In this document: one piece after another, positions 53,468 to 62,650 of the stretch
Layout: each line of letters begins with the position of its first letter
Position numbering within the stretch: the first letter of the stretch is position 1
DNA from: Halopiger aswanensis
GTDB lineage: Archaea > Halobacteriota > Halobacteria > Halobacteriales > Natrialbaceae
DNA: 64,000 nucleotides
Assembly: GCF_003610195.1 (NCBI RefSeq)
Contig: NZ_RAPO01000007.1
Location: 1-64,000, forward strand
Reading direction: 5' to 3'
Position numbers and translations under genes: made by a program
The notes under the pieces: generated by a model
What the model was told of the DNA's origin: nothing
Seen by the model: the letters and a program-made list of their open reading frames with translations, nothing else
Databases searched by the model: none

Positions 53468-54229
53468 ATGGGAAGACAAGCCAAACACCCGGTTCGCACG
53501 ACTGAGAAGTCATTGGAGATCATCTCGACGCTCAACCGGTTGGGCGAAGCGCGGCTAACTGAGCTGGCCGACGAACTCAATTTCGGGAAGAGTGCCGTCC
53601 ACAATCATCTCAGCACGCTCGAGGAACACGGATACGTCATTAAGGAGAATAACACCTACCGGCTCAGCCTCAAGTTCCTCGATATCGGGGGGCAGATACG
53701 GGGCGAGATGGACGTTTATAAGGTCGCGGAACCAAAAGTCAAAGAGCTAGCCGAGGAGTCAGGCGAGCTCGTTCACCTCGTCATCGAAGAGGACGGAAGG
53801 GGCGTATACCTCTGTCGGGCGAAGGGAGAACGTGCGGTCGATCTGGACACGTACATTGGATGCCACCATCTGATGCACAGCTCGGCGTTCGGGAAAGCTA
53901 TCCTCTCGCACCTTCCGAAGGAACGCGTCGACGAAATCATCGATCAACACGGACTGCCGGAAGTGACGCCGAAAACGATAACGTCGCGTGACGAGCTTTT
54001 CGACGAGCTCGAACGAACCCAAGAGCGTGGCTTCGCGGTGGACGACGAGGAGCGCCTCGAGGGGCTCCGCTGTATCGCCGCTCCGATCCGGTTTAATTCG
54101 GACGTGGTCGGAGCGATCAGCATTTCGGCGCCGACGGCCCGGATCGACGACGACTGGGAATCGAACGACTTCGTCGAACCGCTCCGCCGAGCGACGAACG
54201 TGATCGAACTCAACAAATATAAGATGTAG
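53468..54229 (+). CDS. IclR-family regulator, second copy
   Basis: The 253-residue protein starts MGRQAKHPVRTTEKSLEIIS. The winged helix is at about 8-68 (ARLTELADELNFGKSAVHNH, LSTLEEHGYVIKENNTYRLS), followed by the effector domain (LVHLVIEEDGRGVYLCRAKG, MHSSAFGKAILSHLPKERVD, ERGFAVDDEERLEGLRCIAA, VVGAISISAPTARI). An upstream start would add about 46 residues unlike the family. It converges with the dehydrogenase fusion gene at 54323. Likely targets are the organic-acid genes around it. It is clearly related to the IclR gene at 36786. Confidence 0.92.
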   Translation: MGRQAKHPVRTTEKSLEIISTLNRLGEARLTELADELNFGKSAVHNHLSTLEEHGYVIKENNTYRLSLKFLDIGGQIRGEMDVYKVAEPKVKELAEESGELVHLVIEEDGRGVYLCRAKGERAVDLDTYIGCHHLMHSSAFGKAILSHLPKERVDEIIDQHGLPEVTPKTITSRDELFDELERTQERGFAVDDEERLEGLRCIAAPIRFNSDVVGAISISAPTARIDDDWESNDFVEPLRRATNVIELNKYKM

Positions 54230-54322
54230 CGGCGTCGGTCGCAACGCCGGTTTACGATCGCCTGTTCGAGAGTTGTTATATCGGACTATACGACGCTCAC
54301 CCCTGGCGATGGCTGCGCCTCG

Positions 54323-57295
54323 TCAGACGAGTGCTTCCTCGAGTTTCACGATCGGATGCGGCGGTTTCGTTTCGTACTCGTCGCCGATCTGGGTTCGACA
54401 GGATGCGCCAGGTGCGACGACCTCGTCGCCGTCGCTGTCGTCGATCTGCCTGAAGAGCATGCGGCCGATGGCACGGCTCATCGAGTAGTGTTCGGCCTCG
54501 TAGCCGAAGCTCCCGGCCATGCCACAGCAACTGCTATCGAGCGGATCGACGTCGTATCCCGCTCGACGCATGACGCCGACGGCGTGGTGGTCTTTCTTCG
54601 TCGCCTTCTGGTGGCAGTGACCGTGGTAGGTGAGCGCTTCCGCAGCGACGTCGAACTCGATGTTTTCGTCGAGCCGATGGACGTCGAGATATTCACAGAC
54701 GCCGTAGGCGTTCGCCGCGAGGTCGTCGACGTCGTTTCCGATCAGGAGATCCCGGTAATCAGACTGGAACATGACGGCGTCGCTCGGTTCGCAGACGACG
54801 ACGTCCCATCCGTCTCGCACTTTCGGAGCAAGTGCGTTCACGTTGTGCTCGGCCCGTTCCCTGGCTTTGTCGAGAAAGCCCTTCGAGAACGCCGGTCGAC
54901 CACTCGTGGTGACGTCGTCCGGGACCGCGACGTGGACGCCCGCCGCCTCGAGCACGCGCACGGCAGCCCGTCCGATCTCGGGAGTGTTGTAATTCGTGGT
55001 GACGTCGGGGAACAGGAGCACCTTCCGCTCGGCGTCGGCCGGATCAACGCGGGAGCCGCGCGATTCGAACCAGTCGACGAAGGTTTCGCGGCGGAAGGTC
55101 GGGAGCGACCGCTCGCGGGCGATCCCGACGGTCTTCTCCATGACGGTTCGCGTCCCCGGCATGGCGGTCACGGCGTTCGACAGCGGCGCCGTCACACTGC
55201 CGAGCTTCGAGAGGAGGCCGATATTCGCGAACAGTTTGTCGCGGAGCGAGGTGCCGTGACGCTGGTGATGTTCGTGTTCGACTTCGACTTTCATCTTCGC
55301 CATGTCGACCTCGCTCGGACAGTCCTTCGAACAGCCCTTGCAGCCGATACAGAGGTCCAGCACCTCAGTCACGAACTCGTCACTGAACGCTTCCTCCGTT
55401 GAGAACCCGTCGGTCATTGCCTGCCGGAGCATGTTCGCTCGGCCGCGAGTGCTTGTGATCTCCTCACGGCTCGCTCGGTAGGTTGGACACATCACGCCAC
55501 CGGTACCCTCCTGACTGCCGCGACAGCCGCCGCAGCCGTGACAGAGCTCGACCATCCCCTGGAACCCGTTCTCGTTGTCCCAGTTGAGCACCGGGTCGAA
55601 TCCGGCGTCGAAACGGCTGTCGGGACCCAACCGGAGATTTTCCGTCATATCGTGGTCGCCACAGACTGAGCCGGGATTGAGCAGCCAGTTCGGATCGAAC
55701 GCCGTTTTCAGCTCTCCGAAGATCTGCACGACGTGGTCTCCGTAGAGCTTCCGATTCCACTGCGTGCGTGCGCGTCCGTCGCCGTGTTCTCCCGAGACGC
55801 TGCCGCCGTACTTCACCGCGAGGTCGGTCGCGTCATCAGCGAGTGACTCCATCGTATCGACCCCGTCGGCAGTCTTGGTGTTAACCAACGGCCTGACGTG
55901 AAGACAACCGGGCCCGGCGTGGGCGTAGAAACTGCCGAACGTGTCGTGATCCTCCATCACCTCTTGGAAGTCAACGATGTACTCCGAGAGGTGCTCGGGC
56001 GGGATGGCGATATCCTCGATAAAGGCGATGTGTTTCTCGTCGCCGGTCCGCGACAGGAGGATCGGCGTAGACGCCTTTCGCATCTTCCAGAGGCGTTGCT
56101 GTCGTGTCTCGTCGAACGCCGTCAGCGAGTCGAAGGCGCGTTCCCCGTCCCGATCCTCGATCAGCCGTTCGACCTTCTCGCGTCGCTCCGCGTCGTCTTC
56201 GGCGTAGAATTCGACGAGAAGGAACGAGTCAGTCCGATCCGGAAGGATACCGACGACATCGGCGAACTCGTCCGTGTTTCGAGCCAGGTCCAGCAACACG
56301 TCGTCCATCACTTCCACGGCCGCCGGATCGTGCTCGAGGATCGCGTCGACGTCGTCCATCGCGTCGAGCAACGTCTCGTAACAGAGCACCGCGACGGCCT
56401 TCGTGTTGGGGATCGGCTCGAGGGAAACTTCCGCCTCGGTGACGATCCCGAGGGTTCCCTCACTACCTACGAGCAATTTCGCGAGATTTACGGTGCCGGT
56501 CTCGGCCTGTTCGATCAAGACGTCCAGATTGTACCCAGAGACGTTTCGCTTCAGCGTCGGGTACGCGTCCAGAATCGCGTTGCTCTCTTCCTCAATGATG
56601 CGGACGATCTCGGCATAGATGCATTCGACCAACTCACCGTTCGGGTCCGCCCGGTCGCGAAGTTCTTCGACGTCGATCTCGCCGAAGGTCGTTACGGTAC
56701 CGTCAGCCAGGACGACCTCGACCTCCTCAATGTAAGCATCGGTCTTGCCGTACTTCAGCGAGTGCGCACCGGTCGTATTGTTTCCGATCGCACCGCCGAG
56801 CGCACTGCGATCGGCCGTTGACGGATCGGGAGCGAACTTCAACCCGTGCGGTTCGAGCGTTCGGTTCAGGTCCCCAAGCGTGATGCCAGCCTGCGCTCGA
56901 GCCCGACTCGCGTCCGGATCAACCTCGAGCACGTCGTTCATGTAACGGGAGAAATCCAGGACGACGGCTTCGTTGACCGTCTGGCCGGCTAGGCTCGTCC
57001 CACCCCCGCGCGGGAGAACCGGAATCTCCCACTTCGCACAGTAGTTCATCACCGCTTCGACGTCGTCGGTACAGGTCGGATAGACGACGCCGATCGGGAG
57101 GACCTCGTATGCGCTCGCGTCCGTCGCGTACATCTCACGCGAGTATTCGTCGAATCGAACGTCTCCGTCGACACGCGCTTCTAGCGCCTTCACGAGGTCC
57201 GGCCGCTCCGTTGCGTCGGTTCGATAATCGTACTCCGCACGACTGTCCGCCGCCGGATCGACGTCTGTATCAGTTGGTTTGTCTTTCGTCGCCAT
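54323..57295 (-). CDS. FAD/Fe-S D-lactate or glycolate dehydrogenase (fusion), copy 2
   Basis: The 990-residue protein has the same plan as the gene at 43586. The FAD domain holds IPVLPRGGGTSLAGQTVNEA, ALGGAIGNNTTGAHS, KRNVSGYNLDVLIE, GSEGTLGIVTEAEVSLEPIP and SVSGEHGDGRARTQWN. Two Fe-S motifs follow (CHGCGGCRGSQEGTGG with VMCPTYR, CIGCKGCSKDCP) and the C-terminal CCG parts (HGHCHQKATKKDHH, DSSCCGMAGSFGYE). Electron acceptors are not known. Identity with copy 1 is clearly partial, so it may act on a different 2-hydroxy acid. The ATG at 57295 is preferred over 57559, which would add 88 residues of basic, non-halophilic text. Confidence 0.9.
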   Translation of the reverse strand: MATKDKPTDTDVDPAADSRAEYDYRTDATERPDLVKALEARVDGDVRFDEYSREMYATDASAYEVLPIGVVYPTCTDDVEAVMNYCAKWEIPVLPRGGGTSLAGQTVNEAVVLDFSRYMNDVLEVDPDASRARAQAGITLGDLNRTLEPHGLKFAPDPSTADRSALGGAIGNNTTGAHSLKYGKTDAYIEEVEVVLADGTVTTFGEIDVEELRDRADPNGELVECIYAEIVRIIEEESNAILDAYPTLKRNVSGYNLDVLIEQAETGTVNLAKLLVGSEGTLGIVTEAEVSLEPIPNTKAVAVLCYETLLDAMDDVDAILEHDPAAVEVMDDVLLDLARNTDEFADVVGILPDRTDSFLLVEFYAEDDAERREKVERLIEDRDGERAFDSLTAFDETRQQRLWKMRKASTPILLSRTGDEKHIAFIEDIAIPPEHLSEYIVDFQEVMEDHDTFGSFYAHAGPGCLHVRPLVNTKTADGVDTMESLADDATDLAVKYGGSVSGEHGDGRARTQWNRKLYGDHVVQIFGELKTAFDPNWLLNPGSVCGDHDMTENLRLGPDSRFDAGFDPVLNWDNENGFQGMVELCHGCGGCRGSQEGTGGVMCPTYRASREEITSTRGRANMLRQAMTDGFSTEEAFSDEFVTEVLDLCIGCKGCSKDCPSEVDMAKMKVEVEHEHHQRHGTSLRDKLFANIGLLSKLGSVTAPLSNAVTAMPGTRTVMEKTVGIARERSLPTFRRETFVDWFESRGSRVDPADAERKVLLFPDVTTNYNTPEIGRAAVRVLEAAGVHVAVPDDVTTSGRPAFSKGFLDKARERAEHNVNALAPKVRDGWDVVVCEPSDAVMFQSDYRDLLIGNDVDDLAANAYGVCEYLDVHRLDENIEFDVAAEALTYHGHCHQKATKKDHHAVGVMRRAGYDVDPLDSSCCGMAGSFGYEAEHYSMSRAIGRMLFRQIDDSDGDEVVAPGASCRTQIGDEYETKPPHPIVKLEEALV

Positions 57296-57665
57296 TATTT
57301 GTGTTCGTAGCCGTGATACGGTTGATTCGCTGTGACTGCAAGCGATCGATAGCTCGCGGTTCCGATGACCGGTGCCGCGTTCACATCGTCGTTCCCCAAC
57401 CCCTACTCGTGCACAGTCGAGTAGTGGTGGTCGAGTTATCGCTCCGGCAATCAAGGTCGAGGAAACAGCGTTGCAAGTACCTGCGCTCTCTCGCGTGCAC
57501 CACTCGTTTGTCAATCGCTTGCATGTCCAGCATGTGGTAACGGTTAGTGGATGGATCACACATAACTGTTATGCTGCTATTCAGTACGAGAGCCCCGGAG
57601 GACGTTCTGTTAGTCGTCAAATCGGGCGGTTGTTCCCACGATCGACACTATAGTCGCGCTCTTGA
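57296..57665. other. Gene-free stretch upstream of the second dehydrogenase fusion
   Basis: 370 bp with no supported gene. A perfect 6-bp-arm palindrome CATAAC-T-GTTATG lies at 57561-57573, about 270 bp upstream of the dehydrogenase start. The longer frames here are artefacts of GC-rich sequence. Confidence 0.4.
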
Positions 57666-57830
57666 CTATCCCTTCTCCGCTACCCTCGTCCGATATACGA
57701 AAGCAAGATAGCCGGTCGTGATCAGAAAGATCGTCGCGTACAGTACTGACTTGACGTAGATAGAGTAGACAAACGCAGAAAAATTAAGCAGCGTACCGCA
57801 AAGTACGATCCACCGTTGAATCGTTTGCAT
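57666..57830 (-). CDS. Small two-span membrane protein, 54 aa
   Basis: The frame begins MQTIQRWIVLCGTLLNFSAF and has two hydrophobic segments (about 7-24 and 28-46) ending in YRTRVAEKG, a basic tail. The longer frame upstream adds basic, Cys-rich residues that do not look natural. Small proteins of this kind often sit next to solute carriers, and a TctABC uptake system begins 0.7 kb away, but no link can be shown. Confidence 0.5.
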   Translation of the reverse strand: MQTIQRWIVLCGTLLNFSAFVYSIYVKSVLYATIFLITTGYLAFVYRTRVAEKG

Positions 57831-57960
57831 ATCGTGCGATATGATGACGTATATCTTAAACACACCGGTTACGACGCTTCCGTGGACAGCGGTTCGATTT
57901 CTGACGTCGGCGTGGGGCTTGGGATCGGCAATCGTTGCTCTTATGCACCTCCTTCTATCG

Positions 57961-58389
57961 TCAGGGCGAATCGGTCGGTTCCGGCAACGAGTCACGCACA
58001 TCCTCGAGGGATCTGAGCTGATGAACCGGATACCGTCCGTCCGGCGGCCAGCCGATCGCGACGAGTTTACACGGCTCTTCGAATGGATTGTGTACGACGT
58101 GTGCGCCGTCTTTTCCCTCTTGGAAGACGACGAGTTCGTCCGAGGACATCGTGAACCGATCTTCCCACGTCACTACCCGACACGAGCCGTCGACGACGTA
58201 GAACAGCTCCTTCTGATTCTCGTGATAATGAAAGTGATTCTGTGAGAGCCGCTCGCCGCACTCGAGGGTCGCGACGTTCAAATTGAAGTCGTCGATCCCC
58301 AACTGCGGCGACAGTTCCCAACGCTCGCCCGGTTTCTCCAGATTCGTCTCGAGATCGGTAACGTCGATACGCTTCCAGCCGTCTACCAT
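57961..58389 (-). CDS. Cupin-domain protein
   Basis: The 142-residue protein contains a cupin barrel: NHFHYHENQKELFYVVDG (first cupin motif, His-x-His with Glu) and DGAHVVHNPFEEPCKLVAIG (second motif with His). Metal ligands are present. Cupins of this size act as small isomerases, dioxygenases or sensors of sugar acids. It is in the same orientation as the TctABC genes, 124 bp downstream of tctA, and may belong to that operon. Confidence 0.8.
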   Translation of the reverse strand: MVDGWKRIDVTDLETNLEKPGERWELSPQLGIDDFNLNVATLECGERLSQNHFHYHENQKELFYVVDGSCRVVTWEDRFTMSSDELVVFQEGKDGAHVVHNPFEEPCKLVAIGWPPDGRYPVHQLRSLEDVRDSLPEPTDSP

Positions 58390-58513
58390 GAGATACCAAT
58401 TGACGTTCGAACGGGAGAAGTTTTCGGTGCCGAGAAACCGTCGACACTCCGAAAGAACGCGGAACGGTCCAACTCGAGCAGCAGTAATGCGAGGGGCGAG
58501 AAAGGAGTGGTCC

Positions 58514-60016
58514 TCATGCTCGATCGAGCAGACGCTGTGCTCGCCCCTTCAGGAAGGGGCCGAAGAGCACCGCAAAGATCGCGAAGGACAGCAGGAACGA
58601 GAGCGGCTGGTTTACCGGATCGACGAAGATCGTATATTCGCCGCCGGAAATCTGTAATGATCTGAAGAAGTTCTCTTCAGCGATAGGGCCCAGCACGATG
58701 CCGAGGACGAACGCGATCACCGAGTAGTTGTAGCGAACCATATAGAATCCGAGGATGCCGAGGACAATGACGGCGCCGACATCCCACCAGTTTTGGTTGA
58801 GCGTATACGCCCCGGCGAACGAGAGGACGACGACCATTGGGATGATCAGGGTCGTGTCTATCTCGGTGATCCTGCTCGCGTACGGGATCACCGTCAGCCC
58901 GACGAGGATGATAAGGACGTTGCTGAGGAACAGCGAAATGAACAGCGCGTACGTGATGTGGAGTTGTTCGCCGAAGAGGACGGGACCTGGCTGGAGCCCG
59001 TGCATCAGGATTCCACCGAGCAGAACGGCGGTCGAACCACTCCCTGGAATGCCGAACGACAGAGTCGGAATGAGCGAACCACTAACCGTCGGATTGTTCG
59101 CCCCCTCGGGTGCGATGACGCCGCGGGGATCCCCGTCGCCGAATTTTCCGTCTTTAGCGGACGAACGGGCCTCTTCCGCGTAGGCGACGAACGTCGACGT
59201 CGTCGCACCCGATCCGGGAATCATTCCTATCCCCATCCCGATCAGTCCGGATTTGAGCGTCGTCATGGGGTACTTGAACACCGTCTTCGCCCCCTCGCGG
59301 ACACTGCCACCGATATCGAGATCGGATTGGGAGATCTGTTTCTGCGTGGCGAGCTTCATCATTTCGGCGAACGCGAACATCCCGATCAGCGCTGCGACGA
59401 AATCGATCCCGTTGTAGAGTCCGAACTGCCCGAACGTAAAGCGCGGACGCGGACTGAGGATCGCGGTGCCGATCGTCGATATCATGAATCCGAGCGCACC
59501 CGCGACTATCCCCTTAACGATCGATCCCTGTGTGACGATCGTAATGAGGGAGATTCCGAGGATGGCGAGGAGGAAGTACTCCGGCGAACCGAACGCGAGA
59601 ACGACCTCGATGAGGATTGGCGACAGGATTATCAGGAGTATCGCCGCAGCGAAACCGTTCAACGCCGACGCCGTCGTCGCGATCGCCAGCGCGTTCTTCG
59701 CCAGGCCGTTCTGCGCCATCGGATACCCGTCGAGCGTCGTCGCCGCGGCCGACTCCGTTCCCGGAGCGTTGAGGAGGATGGCAGCGATCGAACCGCCGAA
59801 CATCGCGCCACTGTAGATTGCCGCCAAGAGGATGATCGCGGCCGTTGAGTCCAGCGGGAGCGTGAGCGGTAACACGATCGCCATCCCGACGGGCGAACCG
59901 ATTCCCGGTAACGCCCCGAGGACGATCCCGAGCATCATCCCGACCGCGAGCCAGCCGACCGTTGGCCAGCTTAGTGCAATCGACAGTCCTTCGAAGAAGG
60001 CCTCAACTGCCGTCAT
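58514..60016 (-). CDS. tctA: TctA, large permease of a tripartite tricarboxylate transporter
   Basis: The 500-residue membrane protein has about twelve helices in two repeated halves. The family text is present: GSPVGMAIVLPLTLPLDSTA, NAPGTESAAATTLDGYPMAQ, GLIGMGIGMIPGSGATTSTF and IPTLSFGIPGSGSTAVLLGG, GLQPGPVLF. TctA, with TctB and the binding protein TctC, imports carboxylates using the ion gradient. The start directly follows the tctB stop (TAA-ATG). Gene order C, B, A is the usual one. Confidence 0.92.
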   Translation of the reverse strand: MTAVEAFFEGLSIALSWPTVGWLAVGMMLGIVLGALPGIGSPVGMAIVLPLTLPLDSTAAIILLAAIYSGAMFGGSIAAILLNAPGTESAAATTLDGYPMAQNGLAKNALAIATTASALNGFAAAILLIILSPILIEVVLAFGSPEYFLLAILGISLITIVTQGSIVKGIVAGALGFMISTIGTAILSPRPRFTFGQFGLYNGIDFVAALIGMFAFAEMMKLATQKQISQSDLDIGGSVREGAKTVFKYPMTTLKSGLIGMGIGMIPGSGATTSTFVAYAEEARSSAKDGKFGDGDPRGVIAPEGANNPTVSGSLIPTLSFGIPGSGSTAVLLGGILMHGLQPGPVLFGEQLHITYALFISLFLSNVLIILVGLTVIPYASRITEIDTTLIIPMVVVLSFAGAYTLNQNWWDVGAVIVLGILGFYMVRYNYSVIAFVLGIVLGPIAEENFFRSLQISGGEYTIFVDPVNQPLSFLLSFAIFAVLFGPFLKGRAQRLLDRA

Positions 60017-60655
60017 TTAGGGACCACCTCCGATGATCGGCGCGGACACTCCGTCGAGCAGCAGCGGCAGGAACGGGCTGAAATCGAAGATGTGACCTTG
60101 ATCGAACGGGAGGACGAGGTACGTCATGAAGAGGTAAATAATAACTGTCCCTAGCACAGCGAGCACGACGCTAATAACGGGATTGACGCGGAACCAGAGC
60201 GTGTAGCCGAGGATATAGATCGGTGTCACGAAGAGGAAGCCGGCGGCCCAGCCACCCACGAAGTACAGTATAGCCGTGACGACCATAAACGCCGTTTCGT
60301 TTACCTCGTAACCGTACTGACTTCCAAGGGTCTCTTTCGTGTACTCCTCGTTTTCATCGGCTGGTTCCGGCTCTTCGAACTCCGCTTCTCCCTCGGCGAT
60401 CTCTGAGGTATCGGTACTCGCGATTGAAACGCTCTCGGCGACGAACATGTGAAGCGGTTCCGGGAGGTAGTTTCGGAGTAGTAATAGCACCGAGCCGATG
60501 AAAACGACCGCTGCGGTCAGCTGGGGGAACACTCTGGCGTCGTCGGGGTAATCCTCGACGACCGGCTCGACCATGAAGAGCACGCTCAGCCCGAGCAGAA
60601 CAACGAGCATTATGTGCTCTGCTGTTACTTTTTTCTTAATGTTTTTTATCATCAT
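60017..60655 (-). CDS. tctB: TctB, small membrane subunit of the tripartite transporter
   Basis: The 212-residue protein has four membrane helices (about 16-30, 45-60, 145-165, 170-200). A long acidic loop (EIAEGEAEFEEPEPADENEE) lies in the middle, an adaptation to high salt and an insertion relative to bacterial TctB. It has the length and position of the small subunit. It lies 35 bp downstream of tctC and joins tctA without a gap. Confidence 0.85.
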   Translation of the reverse strand: MMIKNIKKKVTAEHIMLVVLLGLSVLFMVEPVVEDYPDDARVFPQLTAAVVFIGSVLLLLRNYLPEPLHMFVAESVSIASTDTSEIAEGEAEFEEPEPADENEEYTKETLGSQYGYEVNETAFMVVTAILYFVGGWAAGFLFVTPIYILGYTLWFRVNPVISVVLAVLGTVIIYLFMTYLVLPFDQGHIFDFSPFLPLLLDGVSAPIIGGGP

Positions 60656-60690
60656 ATTTATAATATAAGGGGAAGGAAGCGAACGGCGAA

Positions 60691-61764
60691 CTAGGAGTGC
60701 TCCTCGACGAGATCGACGATATTCAGGTTTTGGAACTCCTCGAAGGCGTCATCGATGGCCGCATTAGCGGCGTCAGGACCTTCGAAGAAGATCGGATTCC
60801 CGGTTTCCTCAGACCACTCTTCGTACCGATCGTCCTGAGTCGCCTCTTCAATTCGACTCGCGAGTTCGTCGATAATGTTTTGCTCCGTCTCCGGTGGCGC
60901 GTACAGACCCCGGTTCACACCCGCAACGAAGTCCATGCTCGGGTATCCCTCATCGGTGACCGACGGAATATCGGGATACACGTCGGTACCCTCGCTGTAG
61001 AACGTACAGACCGGATACACTCCGCCGGAATCGACGTTAGGCCGCGTCCCAGCGTCGGTCCCGATCCCGCACGGCACTTCGCCAGAGGTCACTGCCTCTG
61101 CGATCGGACCGGTACCCGTGTACTGCACCTGTTCCTCCCACTGCCAGTCGTACTCGTCGGCGTACTCCGGTTCGTGTTTCGCCAGCAGCGTCATAATATG
61201 CTGCGGACTCCCCGGTTCCTGAATGCCGATCGATTCCCACTCACCGGAGTTGTGTTTCTCCCTGACATCGTCAAACGTCTCAACTTCCCCTTCATATTCT
61301 TCGTTGACGATGAGACACCACGTTGATCGACCAATAATACCGAGTCCCTCCAGTTCGCGCTGGTCGAACCCGGGATCCTCGAGCAACTGCGGCGTCACTT
61401 CGAGCGGGACGGCGCTCCCCGAGATCGTGTGTCCATCCGGTTCGGACGAGTAGAGTTCACCGAAGCCGTTGAGACCGCCGCCGCCGGGTATATTGTCGAT
61501 CTGGATATCCTGTCCCATCGCATCAGTCAGTGGTTCGACAATACCGCGAGCGTACACGTCGGTCCCACCGCCTTCGTCGTACGGGACGATGTATCGCATC
61601 GTCTCGGACGGTTCCCAGTCTTCACCCCCTTCGGATCCTGGTCCCTCTTGCGAGAGACAGCCTGCTAGCGATACGGCTGTTCCGGCGCCGGCCACTTTGA
61701 GGAACCGTCGCCGAGTTGATCTGCTCGCTGCTGTCGGATTTGCGCGGTGGTTTCTGTCGGACAT
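60691..61764 (-). CDS. tctC: TctC, Tat-exported substrate-binding lipoprotein
   Basis: The 357-residue protein has a Tat signal (STRRRFLKVAGAGTAVSLAG) and a lipobox ending in Cys36, so it would be lipid-anchored outside the cell. The mature part carries TctC text: MRYIVPYDEGGGTDVYARGI, IDNIPGGGGLNGFGEL, GIIGRSTWCLIVNEE, MDFVAGVNRGLYAPPETEQ. It binds a carboxylate for the tctBA permease. The ligand cannot be read, but the neighbouring crotonase and CoA-transferase suggest a compound degraded through a CoA ester. A 287-bp gap separates it from the divergent usp gene. Confidence 0.9.
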   Translation of the reverse strand: MSDRNHRANPTAASRSTRRRFLKVAGAGTAVSLAGCLSQEGPGSEGGEDWEPSETMRYIVPYDEGGGTDVYARGIVEPLTDAMGQDIQIDNIPGGGGLNGFGELYSSEPDGHTISGSAVPLEVTPQLLEDPGFDQRELEGLGIIGRSTWCLIVNEEYEGEVETFDDVREKHNSGEWESIGIQEPGSPQHIMTLLAKHEPEYADEYDWQWEEQVQYTGTGPIAEAVTSGEVPCGIGTDAGTRPNVDSGGVYPVCTFYSEGTDVYPDIPSVTDEGYPSMDFVAGVNRGLYAPPETEQNIIDELASRIEEATQDDRYEEWSEETGNPIFFEGPDAANAAIDDAFEEFQNLNIVDLVEEHS

Positions 61765-62051
61765 GCTTATCGGACCACGGGCCCCGTTATGCGTTAATCG
61801 ATACCACGTCCCGGAGCCACACGTACATGATCAAAGACGACAATTATAAAGATACCCCTTCTTTTCATCCTGAGAGGCAGAGATATTAGTGCTAGCGCTG
61901 GAATCGGATGTCTCTGCACCGTCAGCCAGCGACGGTCTCAGTGTGGCTGAAGAGTGAGACGACAAGCCGATCTACCCCAACGGAGCGATTCACCAGCCAA
62001 CGGAACCGAATGCGGGTAAATCCTTTATGGATAGAGAACGAGAGAGTAGCT

Positions 62052-62480
62052 ATGACTGTCATTGCAGCAGTCGATCGATCCGATGCGGCACCCCATGTGG
62101 TCTCTCGGGCGCGTGAGCTAGGCGACGCGTTCGGCGAACGGATCCAAGTCGTTCACGTGCTCACGCGAGACGAGTTCGTCTCCCTCGAGCGAACGAACGT
62201 GAGCCAGACAGGCGAAACGATTCCGACGCAGGACGTAATACAGATCGCGGAAGACATCGCGGCTGAAGCCATCGACGAGGCGGACGTCGACGCGACGCCC
62301 GTAGGCCTCATGGGGAATCCCGCGGACGAGATCGTCAGCTACGCCGAGGACAAAGGAGCAAGGTACATCGTCGTCGCGGGCCGAAACCGATCGCCAGTCG
62401 GCAAGGCGCTGTTCGGCAGCGTCGCGCAGTCAATTCTGCTGAACGCGTCTATTCCCGTCGTCTCGATCCGCGGCGAGTAA
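62052..62480 (+). CDS. Universal stress protein (UspA family)
   Basis: The 142-residue protein has the Usp fold: MTVIAAVDRSDAAPHVVSRA at the start and, at the end, ARYIVVAGRNRSPVGKALFG, SVAQSILLNASIPVVSI. The ATP-binding signature Gly-x-x-Gly-x(9)-Gly-Ser is nearly kept (GRNRSPVGKALFGSVAQ). Haloarchaea often place single-domain Usp genes beside membrane transporters, where they may sense ATP. Here it lies between tctABC and the crotonase operon. The start at 62052 is chosen because the longer frame has no family text before it. Confidence 0.87.
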   Translation: MTVIAAVDRSDAAPHVVSRARELGDAFGERIQVVHVLTRDEFVSLERTNVSQTGETIPTQDVIQIAEDIAAEAIDEADVDATPVGLMGNPADEIVSYAEDKGARYIVVAGRNRSPVGKALFGSVAQSILLNASIPVVSIRGE

Positions 62481-62534
62481 TCGAGCTACCGGGCGAGCCC
62501 TTCGGATCGAGAGTCGACAAAGTCTCGATCGAAC

Positions 62535-62576
62535 GGACCGAACCTCGGTTCGCAGCGGTCGGACCGAACCGACCGA
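62535..62576. promoter_or_regulatory. Repeated CGGACCGAACC with two inverted repeats upstream of the crotonase gene
   Basis: CGGACCGAACC occurs at 62535-62545 and 62561-62571. The segment also holds a perfect CGAACC-TC-GGTTCG (62540-62553) and CGGTCGG-ACCGAA-CCGACCG (62557-62576). It follows the usp stop by 55 bp and precedes the crotonase start by 75 bp. It may be a regulator site or a terminator for usp. Confidence 0.45.
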
Positions 62577-62650
62577 AGATCGTTCGCGGTCATCAATTGG
62601 TATCACACCACAATCTTTTTAGCCGCATTTCGAGCTATATGAGGTGAAGT

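Noticed and set aside
54356-56821. Two long plus-strand frames of over 300 residues
   Set aside because: Both are antisense to the second dehydrogenase fusion and show no recognisable domain.
58395-62605. The 12-mer TCAATTGGTATC upstream of both the cupin and the crotonase genes
   Set aside because: Exact 12-base matches are expected by chance many times in 64 kb on two strands, and the distances to the start codons differ.
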